Assembly (NCBI RefSeq): GCF_000003815.2
Contig: NC_049985.1
Coordinates: 8,520,251-8,584,250, forward strand
Origin: Branchiostoma floridae
Lineage: Eukaryota > Chordata > Leptocardii > Amphioxiformes > Branchiostomatidae
Direction: 5' to 3'
DNA length: 64,000 bases
Shown here: positions 52,401 to 64,000 of the stretch, piece by piece
Position numbering within the stretch: the stretch's first letter is position 1
How the letters are laid out: each line of letters begins with the position of its first letter
The notes under the pieces: generated by a model
The model's input: the letters and a program-made list of their open reading frames with translations, nothing else
The model's database searches: none
Told to the model about the DNA's origin: nothing
Program-made: the position numbers and the translations under genes

Positions 52401-55400
52401 CCCCATGAAACTGGTGGGTCGCTGTAAGCCAAAATCGGCGCTCAAAAATATAGAAAGAGCGTGAAAATTTTGTAAGATCTCCAGAAAATCAGCGGAATTT
52501 AATTATTTTTGATAAACTGGTGATTTCTATCGTCCGTCATCAGAGAGACGCAACCGGCCGACCCCGCCTTGGGAAAATCGTCGTCGTGCGCCGACACCCC
52601 CCTCCCCACTCCAGTTCTGATCAGTCGCCGAAATGACCGTGCTGACGTTTTTGTTGTCATTTTCCCCCGATTAATCGTCATCAATTGCCACCGCAGAAGC
52701 AAAAAGAGTCCGAAATATATGCAATTTCAAATGCGTAAGACACTTTCAAAATCGTCTCCGGCAAGCCGCTCAGATCCCACGAGATTTCTATGCGATTTTA
52801 TAGGAGCGCGAGCCGCTTCGCGGTGAAAGGTAAATCGGCAGCGAGGTAACTCGTTACAAATAATTTTGCGATATTGTTTGTGTAGCGTGGCGTCATTTAT
52901 GAATATTAACAAGGAGGAACTAGCCTTCGTTAGGTTTGTTAGGTTTGTCCTCAGTGGTAGTTGCTAAAAATAGTAAAAAAATGTCCCTAACGTGAACTAG
53001 ACAGCCACAGACATGACAAAAAGTTAGTGTTAGTTTGCTTCTCAAATTTGCTCAGAGATGGCTCTAAAATGCACCAGAGAGCCTCTATTGCTTAAAAATT
53101 TTCTGGGGGAGGCCCCCCATACCTCCCCAACGAGAGGGGGGAACCCNNNNNNNNNNNNNNNNNNNNNNNNNNNNNNNNNNNNNNNNNNNNNNNNNNNNNN
53201 NNNNNNNNNNNNNNNNNNNNNNNNNNNNNNNNNNNNNNNNNNNNNNGATGTCACATGATACAGTCCAAGCTTCTGGCCAGGCTGTGGACAATATGTAAGT
53301 GACAGAGAGCAGAGGGCCCAGAGAGGGCCCATAGCTATTTGCCTGTACCAACTTGAAGGAAGTTTCAGCCTGAACGAAGGTTAATCTAGCTATAGCTATT
53401 TGGCACAGGTAACATTGGCACATTTACAGTATACTAAAGGCAACTTAAAGGGTAAGATTGCATACATGCAGCCTCGGTGCCGATACTGGGTAGTTACATT
53501 CTGCTTGCTCGCCACCAAGAGCCAGTGGTACCAGTAACTAAATGATGGTACACACTGTACAGTGTACTGCCCAGGTTAAAAAAAATACAATGATCATGAC
53601 ATTAAGATGAGCTCACTTTGTAATCTCGATAATAGTAAGCACCAATCTAAAGCAGGACAGAGCAAGTTGTTTCCAATATGAATTCACGCTACCCTTATCA
53701 GTCTCACAAAAGTGATTATACTTTAAAAGAATGCAATCGATGAGATGATAGCATAATTTCAAGCAATACCTCAAGCATTTAGGGCACAGGGATTACTGGT
53801 AAACTATTGACCCTGCCATTACTCATGCAGGCTTGCCCCCATGTGGACAACTTGTACCCTTCCTTGGAGAACAGTGTTGGGGAGTTTTCATTTCTTCCCT
53901 TGCCTAATGTAAAAATTGTGTAACAGAGACAGATATAAAGTACAAGCACAGGATACCTGTAATGTTAGGTTCATCTCAAGGCATTTCAATGGCCAAATTG
54001 CAGGCATTTCAAATATACAATGTTTAACTTTGTAGCTGTTATCTTTTTACCTCGATTTTCATTCTTCTACTGAGTACCATATCCAGGGGAAGGGGTGACC
54101 AAAAGGTCAAACAGATAGATGTACAAGGAAGTACAGGCACATGGGGGCTCTGTGTCAACTCATTTGTCATTTGTCTTGTTACCATCTTGGAAGGTCTTGG
54201 TGGTCTTAAAACAACTGAAGTTTGCTCAATTCAATTGCCATTTATTGTGACACTTTTTCAGAATCAAGAATCATGAACTTTCAAAAAATGTGTCAAATGC
54301 AAAGTCTTTCAGGGATTCTTGTGTAATAGGTTACTTAAGTCACCTTGATGTCACTGCACCAGCATAATTGCAATCAAGGTTTGTACTGCATGGATGCAAT
54401 TATGTAACTGAATATTTACCCTTCCATTTACTGTACTGCCTGGGTACAACAAATAAAGTCAAAGACTCACAGTATTAGCATACATCATTACATGTACATG
54501 TTGCATGCCTTAAAATGCTGAGGTTTTTTTTCCTACACTCTCCTTGACCAAACAAAACAAAACCATAACAAAGGACATCCATCTACAAATAGTTTCTAAT
54601 TTCCTTCTTTTTGGACAACTAGAAATACTACTGGTAGTAGGATTTTCTAAACTGCCTTGATACATGTAATTCAAGCCAGTGGCACATGTGGCTGGGGCAG
54701 CCCCAGGCAGCAGGGCAGACCTTAATAAGGTGTGACCACCCCCTGTCCAGGGAAGAAAGTGACATGTAACCCAGGCAGGGACATGCAGTCCTGCTAGCCT
54801 GCATGATAAATGATGATTAATTGTGGGAGGACTGGTGCGGCACCAATACAAAGGTCCACAGGGAAGTCAAGTGGTGCCGCACAGGTACACAAAGTGCCAA
54901 GCTAATGCCCGGAACGTGCCGCACCAGTGTGGCACAGATATGGAGTTTGAGAAGGGGACAGTCAGACTCTGCTGGTTCCTCACAAATGTCATTATGGCAA
55001 GAACAATCATGCCAGCTATTGTAGTAAAGGCATGAAAAATGGTATAATAAAGGTATTGCCAGTTCACAGCATTACCCATGGTGTAGCCCATATTCGTTGC
55101 TTTTGAAAATAGTATATTGGGATATCGAATGGTTTCAATTGGCGCTTTATTTCAATATACAAAAATATGATTTTAAAATATTGCATTTTGAAACAACTGT
55201 CCATTGACTTGATATCCTTAAATACCTTGTTTTTTAAGAAAAGGGATACATATGTATAAGTTACCTCACCTAAGGGTTAACTATTGTTAGATTGCAGAGC
55301 AAGGGATACATGTCATTTGACACTTGATATAGCATTCAGAATATTGGTTGCAGGTGCTTCAGTGTTTCTCAGCTGAACATCCAAGTGATTGGACACAGTC

Positions 55401-58400
55401 TAATTGGCATGTAAACCAATGTTCTGTTCTGACTATCTCGCTCAGTGAGGTGTGAATGTGAATACATTCTGGACAGTTTAGTTGTACAGTTTAGCTGTCA
55501 CTCAGCCACCCACAGAAATGGGTCTCCTGTGCAGCTTGAGATAGAGGCTGTCCTGCAGAACAGGTTCAGTAACTGGTTTAGAAATTTCCTACTAAAATGT
55601 TAAGTGCAGAATGCTGGGTCAGTAAGGCCTAGGTCCCAATTCCCAACCCAGGACCCGACTGGGTAGCTTTTGGAAATGAAAAAACATTATAAGAAAGGAA
55701 ACAAAACACACCGAACATTAAAAAAGAATAGGAGCATAATTTCTGTATTATCCTTGGTAAACATTTTTATTTTTTTGCTTCCACAAACATGCTGACCAGG
55801 CCCCGTTTTGGAAATGGAACCTAAGTTTCTGGTTCTGTCTCAAATGTCCTACTCCAATGCAATTGTTCAGTGCTGAACAGAATCTGTAACATGTTTTGTG
55901 GCACAAGTTTTCCTGCTATGTTCAGCCAGCTTGGGTAAATAGTAAAAGGTCAAATAAACAGGTGTAAAACAATAGAACCTGAGGAAAAGTCGGCCTGGCC
56001 TGTGCTACCACTGCCTCATTACCACATGTTAGAGTAAATACGTATTGTTATGGTCTGAATGAGGTGCTGGAGCAGGTAACAATGTAGAAATGTTGCTATG
56101 TTTGTGTAGTAAACATGACCAAGGTGGAGGTGAGGGCTGAGGTTACCTCACAGGCTACTGTATCCAGGTGCTGGATGGCATGTTTTGAAGTTTTTATCAG
56201 TACGCCATATATAAAAAATTGCTGTTTAAAGTGCAGGTACTTAAGATACATTTTAGACTCTCTACAGTGAAAATTGACAGGTCTATAAAAGGTTAGGAAA
56301 CAATGCATAGACCTGTTAGCTCTTCTCAGTAGGTTATAATTAACAATGTAGGGAATCTAAGGAGAACATTGTGTCAGTGCTGAAGGCAGTTATAATTTTT
56401 ACATTGAAATTCTACAGTAGAAAGTGACAGGTTTATGCATTCAATCAATGATTAGGTAAAATGCATAGACCAGGCTCTTTGCTGTTGCTATGAAAGAAAG
56501 AAAACATTGATCTTACAATTGATATCAGGCCATTGTTAACCTTCTCTTTGCTGAAGTAGCTGTAGCCTTTCATTTCTTTGTTCCCTGTGTATGTGCATTT
56601 TTTTTGTGGTGCTCTGATAACTCTGGACCAGTGCCCTGAGAGATGAGCTTAATCTTGTTAATGGTGGTATTTCTGATATTGCATGAAAACTGTATTAAGG
56701 TAATAATAAATGCATGCACATCCACCATGCACAACAACATGTTCTATTCAAATGGGATTAAATTTTTCACTTCAACCATGGTGCTCATGCAGCCTTAAGA
56801 GTAGTTTTCTCATGCACATGCAGAGCTCCAAATACTGTGACCCACAACCAAGCTTCAAGCTTTAGGCAAACTGCAGTTCAATAATTATGTTTTATAACAA
56901 TATGTCATGTTTTTCGATAATACAGAAAAAGCCCAGTAACCTCCAATTACTAAACAGGCTATGTCAGTTGGCCCATTTTGGTCAGACGTGTCAGGTTTGT
57001 TAATGTCCCTTTGGCCATTTTGAATGGTACGGACTGTCTGAATGGTCAATTAATGAAATGGCTTATGGGAACTAAAGGAAAATGGACTTGGTGTCATGAA
57101 TCATGTATTGCAGAAAGTTGAAATAAAACCTCAAGCTTTTCATACCACAAATTGAAATTCTGCCTGTTCCATTCTAATATGAAAATTTTATTATTAACTC
57201 ATACATGTCTAATTTTATGGCAGCATCTCCTAGGTCCCATACTACTAGTACATCACCAATGTATAACTAACATTTAATAATAATGCAACATCAGTAAATT
57301 TCATTTACAATGATAGTAAATGTCAACCTTGATCTTTGGATAGGTGTGTTTAACAATGGGTAAAAGCCCAGCAGGTATATAATATGTATTATTGCACTTT
57401 GAGTCACAAATCAGGATCCCAAATGCAAGAGTGCCCTTCCAATTTGTGCATGCATAATGTCGACGTCCTCATCCTCACAGCTGTGATTCAGTGGAGCCTC
57501 TCATCCGACATGCTGCTGTGTCACCAGACCAATATCCGCACCATCTCTAACTACAGAGGTTCTGACTAGGCTGATGTGATTAGGGTGAATCATACGTCTG
57601 ACATCACCTCTGCTTCACTCCATGTAGGGCATTTCACTGACAAAACCCCCTTATATGGTTACTCTAAAATTTGGGACTCAAGTAGATGTGAAATTGTGAA
57701 TCAGCAGGCACAGGTAGTGGTGCAGAAATGGAACATGATGGCGGTATTGTCATGCTGATTTAGCAGAGGGGGTGCTACATGGGGGGTGAAATAGGCTGAG
57801 GTGTAAATGAGTCACCAATTTATAGATTAGTGTGTTAAACAGAGCAGTGGTGGAGTCATTCCCTCTCCCAATTTTTCACACCTTAAAATCAAATTTGGCA
57901 AAATAGAAATACCATGGAAAAGAGAACAGAATTTGCAAATCAGAAAAACAATTTCAAGGTTGTTTGAATGTTGTTTGAAGTGTAACTAAGTCCTTATATT
58001 GCCATCATGATAAATGAATTGGCATAAAAGGAAGGACATTACATTTTCTGGCCTGATTCTTTAGGTATGATACATTTTATTGGGTATAACATTACATGTC
58101 TTTGTAACATCATACTATATCTATGTTTTTAAATCATTACTGGTGTATAAAGACACAGAAATTATCATCTTTGGTTTCTACAATCATAACATAGAATTAA
58201 CTGGTTGAATTTTTCAGTTAAGTGTGCAAACAATCTACAACCAGTTAAGATTATCCTGCCATAGACACACGTTAAACCTGCCATATTCACCCTCCAAACA
58301 TAATGAGCTACATTTTTGCAAAATCGATCAATTTCACCCTGGGGTTGGCTAATTTTTAGGATGCTCATCAATTGCATTATCTGTTATGCATTGCAAAAAC

Positions 58401-61400
58401 ACAGCAAACAAGATTAGATGTTGTGAAGGGTTAAAAGGGGCAGGAAGAAAATTTGATCAGTGTATGGCAGGTAATTATGTAAATGGTGGTGTATGGTGGG
58501 GTACTGAAACAAAGGCTGTTATTAACTCTGTGAAGGATGGACACCTCTGCTATATGTAGGTGTTGCTTTGAGCAGGTGGAACATTTGTGAATATTATTTA
58601 GCATGCTAATAAGGGCCAAAATTTCATAAAGAAATGGGAAAAATGCTTTAATTTTTTAGTTCCATGTAAATGGCATTTCAGGTTTTTGGTTCATGTAAGT
58701 TAATTAAAGGCCATCATCATTAATCATAGATTATCGAAATGTGAACATTGCTTTGCATAATCATTATGGAAAAGGTGAGATAATGGATGGCCAAAGGATG
58801 GGACTTTCACACTTTTCCTACTTACAGTATGAATGTAATTTTATGCAATCAGGATAGGGGAGACCACCAATGGGCATAGCTTATGCTAATTGGAATCTCA
58901 TTTGCAAAATCATTGACACAATAGACGTTCTAAATATTTCATAGGATATCATCCAACTCGTGTTTCTTCTTTATTTAATTTTGTCTCAGAAAAAGATGGT
59001 ATCAGAATCCTCATAATATAAGTGATCATTGAAACACTAGGATTTGACACATATCACTTCTTGTGCCTAGGGAAAGGTTGTCAAGATTAAGATTAAGTCA
59101 CATTTAGATGCATTATTGGCTGGTTCTTTCAATAATTGATTAGTTGTAGTAGTAATTGAGTAATTTAGAGGAGAAAGGCTTCTGTGTATATGTGGTACGT
59201 GTGTGATGTGTGTATGTGCAAATGTAGACTGTCATGTATCTCTGTGTACATCAGGTGATGAGTATGCATGACTGCATCTGTAGTTGGTTAATGTGCCTAA
59301 AAGCATAATTGAAGTATATGTGAACATCATAAATTGGTAAAACCCTGCTTTGTTAACAATGTATGCAAAAGTGTCACCTGCTCCCTGACAGTGGTCGTTT
59401 GAGGTGATTTTGATAATTGCTGCTGATAATAGTCAGGAAATGATGTTTTCACTTTTTAGTTTACTCAAAACAGTAAGAAGACATTTTTTAAACTTCAAGC
59501 AAAATGTATTACTTTCAAAATTCATAACCTGTGTTTGATTGACTTATTATTGAAAATATTTCCATTGCAAAATAATATAATGAATAGGATTAATGGGACC
59601 CAGCTGCATTGTTGCGCCCCCTGCAGACTGTAGTATAAAGACATTAGGTGCTCATGTGGGTAGGATCTCCCAGGGGATTTTAAGGGTGCAAAATAGGTCA
59701 GTGTTGATGTGAATGGCAAAAAGTGAAGTCCCAGACTGTACAGTGTTAGTATCAAGCAAGTATTTTACCTTTTGAACCTGAACCATGTCAAAGTAAATGA
59801 ATTATAATAATAATAGGCAATGATTATTGTATTCCAAACTACATTGACTTAACTATTTGACTTTATTTGAGTTTGCCTTGAAGTTTATTCAATTACAGTC
59901 TGGTATTCCATCAGTTAATTCTGACAACTTGAAAAATACCAGACCTCCATTTGTTGAGAAAGTGTACTTTGGGGACACATCAGAATTGACTGATTGTTGC
60001 CAGTAAAGTCTTTGAGCTTTTGGGAGTTCATGACTTTAAGTTTATGTTGCAAGCTTGACTCAGTATATAAATTTTGGTACAACTATCCAGGTGCTTAACA
60101 GAGTATATGAAGCACCATAAAATATAAATATTGAAACAGAATGAAAGGAATGTATATTCTGAATGAAATAAATTCCTTTGAATGAACAGATGGGAAGAAA
60201 ACAAAGGTAGATGACTTTGAGATAATCTCTATATGTTGAACAATTCAGTTTTGACTACTAATTCCTTTGTTTGTTTGTTTGCAAAATTGCTCCTTTGTGA
60301 TGAATACGATGATCCTACACAATCTGATATTCATTGACAGGTAATTTATTTTACAGGCAAGCCATTTTGAATGTCAAACTGAAAAGGCTTGTTCTTTTTT
60401 TGTTTGTGCAGGTGACATGTTTACAAGACTTCTTTGAGGATGACGACATCTTTGTTGCATATGGACCTGAGAAATACTCCTCTGATGACTTTGATCTGGA
60501 GGGTGATGGTAAGTGAAAAGTGTACATTATGATTGTAGTACATTAGCACTGGGCAGTTTTGTGTTAGTATGTTAGTATGTTGTGTTGTATGTTAGTGTTA
60601 GCAAATAGTACAGTGTATTTAGTATGTTAGTGTTAATGACAGTAATGCTACACATTGGACATATTGTTGATGATATTTGATCGTGTAGATGAGGACCTAA
60701 AGACACGATCAAATATGTCATTTGTACTGCTGCTGTGTCACTAATAGGACCTGCAGTGTTGATTGTATACAGCGATAACATTTGCCATCATGTTGTTCTT
60801 GCAGAGCTGAAAACAGTGAGTCCATACAAGTCTGTGGACAGGGGCAAGAGAGTTGGGCTGAGAAGTCCGTCACTGCGCAGAAGGAACCCAGACTGTGAGT
60901 AGCGACCATAGTCAACTCTAGCTATCAAGTCATAAACTTAAGGCTGGCATCTCTTACATATATGTTGCATCTTTTGAAGGCAGGCTTTAGGGTCAGTCAG
61001 CCTAGAGCATTACCTTTTCCATTCTTCTTGATCATGGAAGATATCCTCCTCCTCCTTTGTATGTTGTCCCTCCGTTTCTTTCTGGGCCTACCAAAGGGAC
61101 ACTAGCCCTTTGGTTTGTATTTAAAGGCTTAAAATCCTTGGAATTCTTCCCTTATTCATTCTATCCACATGCCCTAGCCATCTCACGGATGCTCTTTCTG
61201 TGTCTTCTTCTATCCATGTTATAGCTAGTTTTCCTCTCAGATAACTATTTTCGATCTGTCTATCATCTCCCCAAATGATAATGTGGATCTCTATTTAATG
61301 TCTGCTCTGCTCACTGTCACCAGCCAATGGAATGCCGCCATCTCCCTCTGCCGCCCGCCGAGGATCTCGACCGAAGAGCCCAGGGCCGTCATCTCCACAC

Positions 61401-63964
61401 ACCCCTCGCAAGTTCAGTGTGCCGAGACCCAAGTCTCCAGGGACGCCCAGAAAGGTCAGTAAATTTAGTGAAACTTTCCTCAGCAAGTTCATGCGTATAT
61501 CCACCCTGCCATGTATAAATTCAGGGCTCGAAATTCATTTTTGGGATTAGGTGCACTGGTGCACCCAGCTTAAAAAATTGGGTGCACCAAAAAAATTTTG
61601 GGTGCACCACTTAAATTTAAGTAATCACCTAATAATAAAACTTAGTTACAAGCTATCAAATTCTTAAACAACAGACATTTTTATTATCTTTCTAACACTA
61701 TGATGTCAAGAATATGATGTACATGTATACTAACTAAGTATACTTTGATATCTTTACATACATAAACCTAAGAAAATATTTGGGTGCACCCTGTGCACCC
61801 AGAAAAAATAATTGGGTGCACAGCTCCTATTTTGGGTGCACCTGGGTGCACATGCACCCAGTATTTCGAGCCCTGAAATTGTACTTTTGTCACAAACTTT
61901 GTTATTTGTGAAAAAGTCATGATTTTGTCCAAAACTTTGTGAAGTATATGAAAGCTCTAAATGCAATGTAGGCTGACAGTAAACCTGACTCATGAGCTCT
62001 TAATTGTTATGATATAATTCTGTGACATTGACATTGACATCATTATGTTTCAGTCACCCATCAGTGCAAGGTCAGGAGACAGCAATGAATATCCTGATGT
62101 TGGTAAGTGTCACAAACAAAGTGTATTTTTATAATCAGTTAATTGTTGCATATTCCATCACATACTCATCAGGAGCTTGTGTTAGAAATAAGAAGCACTC
62201 ATCAATAGGGAAAGAAAGTGTATCAGTTATTTGATTGAAAATAGGAACAAGTTCCATCTCTGTACTGTAGAAATGGGAGTTCTTTTCTGGTCACTGATTG
62301 ATGCTGTATGTAAAGCGTAATGTTTAAGAATTCATAGAGGTAGTGTAGACCACAAAATACTTTGGTCCATATGAAATTAGGTGTGCCTTGAATTTGATGG
62401 GAATGACGTGATAGAATCATACTCATTAGCTGTTAAATTTTCCTTTCAATGGTTGAATGAAAATCTCTTCTGAAGGTCCTTACTGGTAATGCTAACAAAC
62501 GTAATGCTTTCATCACCACAGAAAACAGCATGCCAGAAAAGAACATCCCTGTCCGCCTTGGGCAGAAGTATGTGATTGGGAAGGTGATAGGAGATGGCAA
62601 TTTTGCAGTGGTGAGAGAATGTGTGCACAGGTAAGTTACAGTAACTATTGTGATGTGCCCATGCAAGTGGATGAGAGCATGTGTTTCAAGTCAAGCCAGA
62701 TATTGAAATCATACTGCAGACTTTAGAAAGATGCTGAGTGAATTGTTTTTTCTACAAATGGAATACAACCTCTCATAAAAAGATGGATGCACCTATCAGC
62801 TTGGAGTACTGTAGAAACAGAAAAATGTTGTCCATTTCCTTATGCTGAAGGTATATCATATTGATTACACCATCATTGTCCCAAGCGTTGAAGGTATATT
62901 GCACTGATCACACATCCCTGTCCTTGGTGCTGAATGTTTATCACATTGAACACACCATCCCTGCCCCTGTTGCTGAAGGCATTTCATTTTAACCTAGTAC
63001 CATCCCTGCCCTTGGTGCTGAAGGTACATCATGCAGAACACACCATCCCTGTCCTGGTGCTGAATGTTTATCACACTGAATGCACCATCCCTGTCCCTGA
63101 TACTGAAAGAACATCACACTGAACACACATCCCTGTCCCTGGAGCTTCAGGTATATCTCACTTAACACGCATCCCTGCCCTTGGTGCTGGAGGTATACCA
63201 CACTGAACACGCATCTTTGTCCTTGGTGCTGTATGTATATCACATAGAACACACACCCCTGTCCCTGGTGATTTAGGCATGTTATACTGGACATACCATC
63301 CCTGTCCTTGGTACGGAATGCATATCACACTAAACACACCATCCCTGACCTTGGCGCTGAAGATATGACGCACTGAACACGACAGCCCTGTCCCTGATGC
63401 TGAAGGCATATCACACAACACACTATCACTGTCCTTGGTGCTGAAGTTAAATCACACTGCACACACATCCTTGTCCTCAGTGCTGAAGGTATTTCACACT
63501 GAGCAGCCTGTCCTTGGTGCTGAAGGCATTTCACACAGAACACACCATCCCTGTCCTTGGTGCTGAAGGCATTTCATACTGACCATACCACCCCTGTCCT
63601 TGGTGTTGAAGGTATATAACACAGAACACACTGTCCCTGGTACTGAAGGTATATCACACTGAACATACAAACCCTGTCCTTGGTGCTGAATGTGCATCAT
63701 ACTGAACTCACAATCACTGTCCCTGGTACATAAGGCATCTCATACTGAACATACCATTTCTGTCCTTGGTACTGGAGGCATATCACGATGAACACACCAT
63801 CCCTGTCCCTAAAACTGGAGGTATATCATGATGAACACACATCCCTGTCCTTTGTACTGGAATCAAGATTGAATTAAAAAATGGCCTTTTGTGTACAATT
63901 TTGCAGGGCTTCACAACATGAGTATGCACTAAAGATGATCAACAAGGAGAAGTGCAGAGGAAAA
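48754..63964 (+). CDS. DCLK: Doublecortin-like kinase (DCLK), 3' end off window
   Basis: Seven coding exons join to 416 residues: 48754-49467, 60412-60508, 60805-60894, 61324-61454, 62054-62102, 62522-62630 and 63907-63964. Order: [19 protein letters not shown] lead, DCX1 (about 56-143), DCX2 (about 183-270), a Ser/Pro/Arg linker (271-360), then the protein kinase domain with glycine loop GDGNFAVV (384-391) and ATP-binding Lys406 in ALKMI. The plan matches DCLK1 and DCLK2, and the frame is continuous. Family knowledge: DCLKs bind and stabilise microtubules through the DCX domains and phosphorylate Ser/Thr substrates in neurons and ciliated cells. A single pro-orthologue of DCLK1/2/3 is likely. 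The start could be either of two adjacent ATGs (48754 or 48757). Intron 1 is about 10.9 kb. Confidence 0.95.
50693..50792. other. Assembly gap, 100 N
   Basis: A run of exactly 100 N, a conventional placeholder of unknown true length. Confidence 0.99.
51430..51660. repeat. Left arm of a large inverted repeat flanking the second gap
   Basis: TTGAGATGAACCTAACATTA, then CAGGTATCCTGTGCTT, and further on TATCGAGATC and AAAGTGAGCTCAT, reappear in reverse complement at 53605-53990. The right copy has an extra piece of about 230 bp in the middle. Confidence 0.8.
52125..53146. mobile_element. Probable GC-rich mobile element next to the gap (partial)
   Basis: It begins with a hairpin, GGGGGAGGCGCGC and GCGCGCCTCCCCC (52142-52172), then a run of about 18 A. 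GGGCCGCGGCCGC at 52379 and several short GC-rich hairpins follow. AT-rich DNA surrounds it. The right part is lost in the gap at 53147. Confidence 0.45.
53147..53246. other. Assembly gap, 100 N
   Basis: A run of exactly 100 N inside the inverted-repeat region of DCLK intron 1. Confidence 0.99.
53480..53990. repeat. Right arm of the large inverted repeat
   Basis: The reverse complement of 51430-51660 in two blocks (53605-53695 and 53930-53985), with weaker similarity at 53500-53550. Confidence 0.8.
54829..54930. mobile_element. Short inverted-repeat element with ACTGGTGCGGCAC ends
   Basis: ACTGGTGCGGCAC at the left and GTGCCGCACCAGT at the right are perfect inverted repeats about 100 bp apart. 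A third GTGCCGCAC lies between them. Confidence 0.7.
55100..60300. other. Long transposon-poor part of DCLK intron 1
   Basis: About 5 kb of AT-rich, unique-looking DNA in which I recognise no MITE, LINE, SINE or minisatellite, unlike the rest of the window. Homeodomain- and octamer-like words (TTAATTA, ATGCTAAT, ATTTGCAA) occur, as expected in AT-rich DNA. No exon was recognised. Confidence 0.45.
60412..60508 (+). CDS. DCLK: DCLK exon 2 (end of DCX2)
   Basis: It encodes [20 protein letters not shown] and [12 protein letters not shown]. The acceptor is TTTGTGCAG and the donor GTAAGT. Confidence 0.95.
60805..60894 (+). CDS. DCLK: DCLK exon 3 (linker)
   Basis: It encodes [20 protein letters not shown] and PSLRRRNPD, a basic Ser/Pro linker. 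The acceptor is TTCTTGCAG and the donor GTGAGT. Confidence 0.88.
61324..61454 (+). CDS. DCLK: DCLK exon 4 (Ser/Pro-rich linker)
   Basis: It encodes [20 protein letters not shown] and then [15 protein letters not shown], with repeated SP and TP sites, as in the DCLK1 and DCLK2 linker. Confidence 0.9.
61522..61875. mobile_element. CAGGGCTCGAAAT-family MITE, copy 3, with 5-bp target duplication
   Basis: The ends are CAGGGCTCGAAATTC and AGTATTTCGAGCCCTG, flanked on both sides by AAATT (61517-61521 and 61876-61880). The inside is a dense array of GGGTGCACC motifs. It lies in DCLK intron 4. Confidence 0.87.
62054..62102 (+). CDS. DCLK: DCLK exon 5 (linker)
   Basis: A 49-bp exon encoding [16 protein letters not shown], between ATGTTTCAG and GTAAGT, in phase with both neighbours. 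Confidence 0.85.
62522..62630 (+). CDS. DCLK: DCLK exon 6 (kinase domain start)
   Basis: It encodes [20 protein letters not shown] and [15 protein letters not shown] with the ATP-binding glycine loop. It ends with two bases of an Arg codon before GTAAGT. Confidence 0.96.
62829..63862. repeat. Minisatellite of 42-44 bp units, about 24 copies, in DCLK intron 6
   Basis: CATCCCTGTCCTTGGTGCTG, then AAGGTATATCACACTGAACA, recurs with a period of 42-44 bp and considerable divergence. Because many units are 42 bp (14 codons), open frames of 68-101 codons run through it on the minus strand with HQGQG repeats. These are artefacts of the repeat. Confidence 0.92.
63907..63964 (+). CDS. DCLK: DCLK exon 7 (kinase, ATP-binding lysine)
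   Basis: It encodes [19 protein letters not shown]. The Lys in ALKMI is the ATP-binding residue. The donor is GTAAGT, and the next exon lies off the window. Confidence 0.95.
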
Positions 63965-64000
63965 GTAAGTTGCTCCCTTCCATGAAGAGGAGGTATTGTT

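Noticed and set aside
62989-63700. Minus-strand frames with HQGQG repeats
   Set aside because: The 42-bp period of an intronic minisatellite keeps the frame open. There is no start context or independent support.

Overview
The window is animal nuclear DNA: four intron-rich genes on a background dense in small transposons, microsatellites and minisatellites, with two 100-N assembly gaps (50693-50792 and 53147-53246). Chordate-like protein families, short GT-AG exons and many small MITEs and tRNA-derived SINEs suggest an amphioxus (Branchiostoma) or a close relative. That species call is inference, because no search could be run. Exons were read by hand from splice signals, phase continuity and family resemblance.

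Layout. (1) 1-27418, minus strand: CLOCK (NPAS2/CLOCK family), a bHLH-PAS circadian transcription factor. Twelve coding exons join in a continuous frame for 445 residues (N-terminus, bHLH, PAS-A, PAS-B and the start of the C-terminal region); the 3' end lies off the left edge. Its introns hold a 1.7 kb minisatellite with a 43-bp period, LINE relics, foldback elements and several MITE families. (2) 27419-37065: an intergenic stretch rich in transposons, with no gene recognised. (3) 37066-44249, minus: TERF2IP/RAP1, the shelterin and telomere factor, complete in eleven coding exons (526 residues: BRCT, Myb, acidic and pentapeptide-repeat linker, RCT). (4) 44595-45740, plus: TIMM8, a small Tim chaperone of the mitochondrial intermembrane space, complete in two exons (90 residues). 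Its start codon lies 345 bp head-to-head from that of RAP1, so a shared bidirectional promoter is likely. (5) 48754 to beyond 63964, plus: doublecortin-like kinase (DCLK), with both DCX domains, the Ser/Pro linker and the first kinase-domain exons; the rest lies off the right edge.

The four genes do not form a pathway. The points most worth checking are the CLOCK 5' end (a start codon overlapped by a two-codon uORF, three CACGTG E-boxes within 1.3 kb), the RAP1/TIMM8 divergent promoter with a palindromic CRE, the pentapeptide repeat inside RAP1, a CRE half-site cluster in front of DCLK, a fresh-looking 278-bp hairpin in a RAP1 intron, and a MITE family whose three full copies each carry an exact 5-bp target duplication but differ in their internal motif arrays. 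I found no prokaryote-type system and no CRISPR array.
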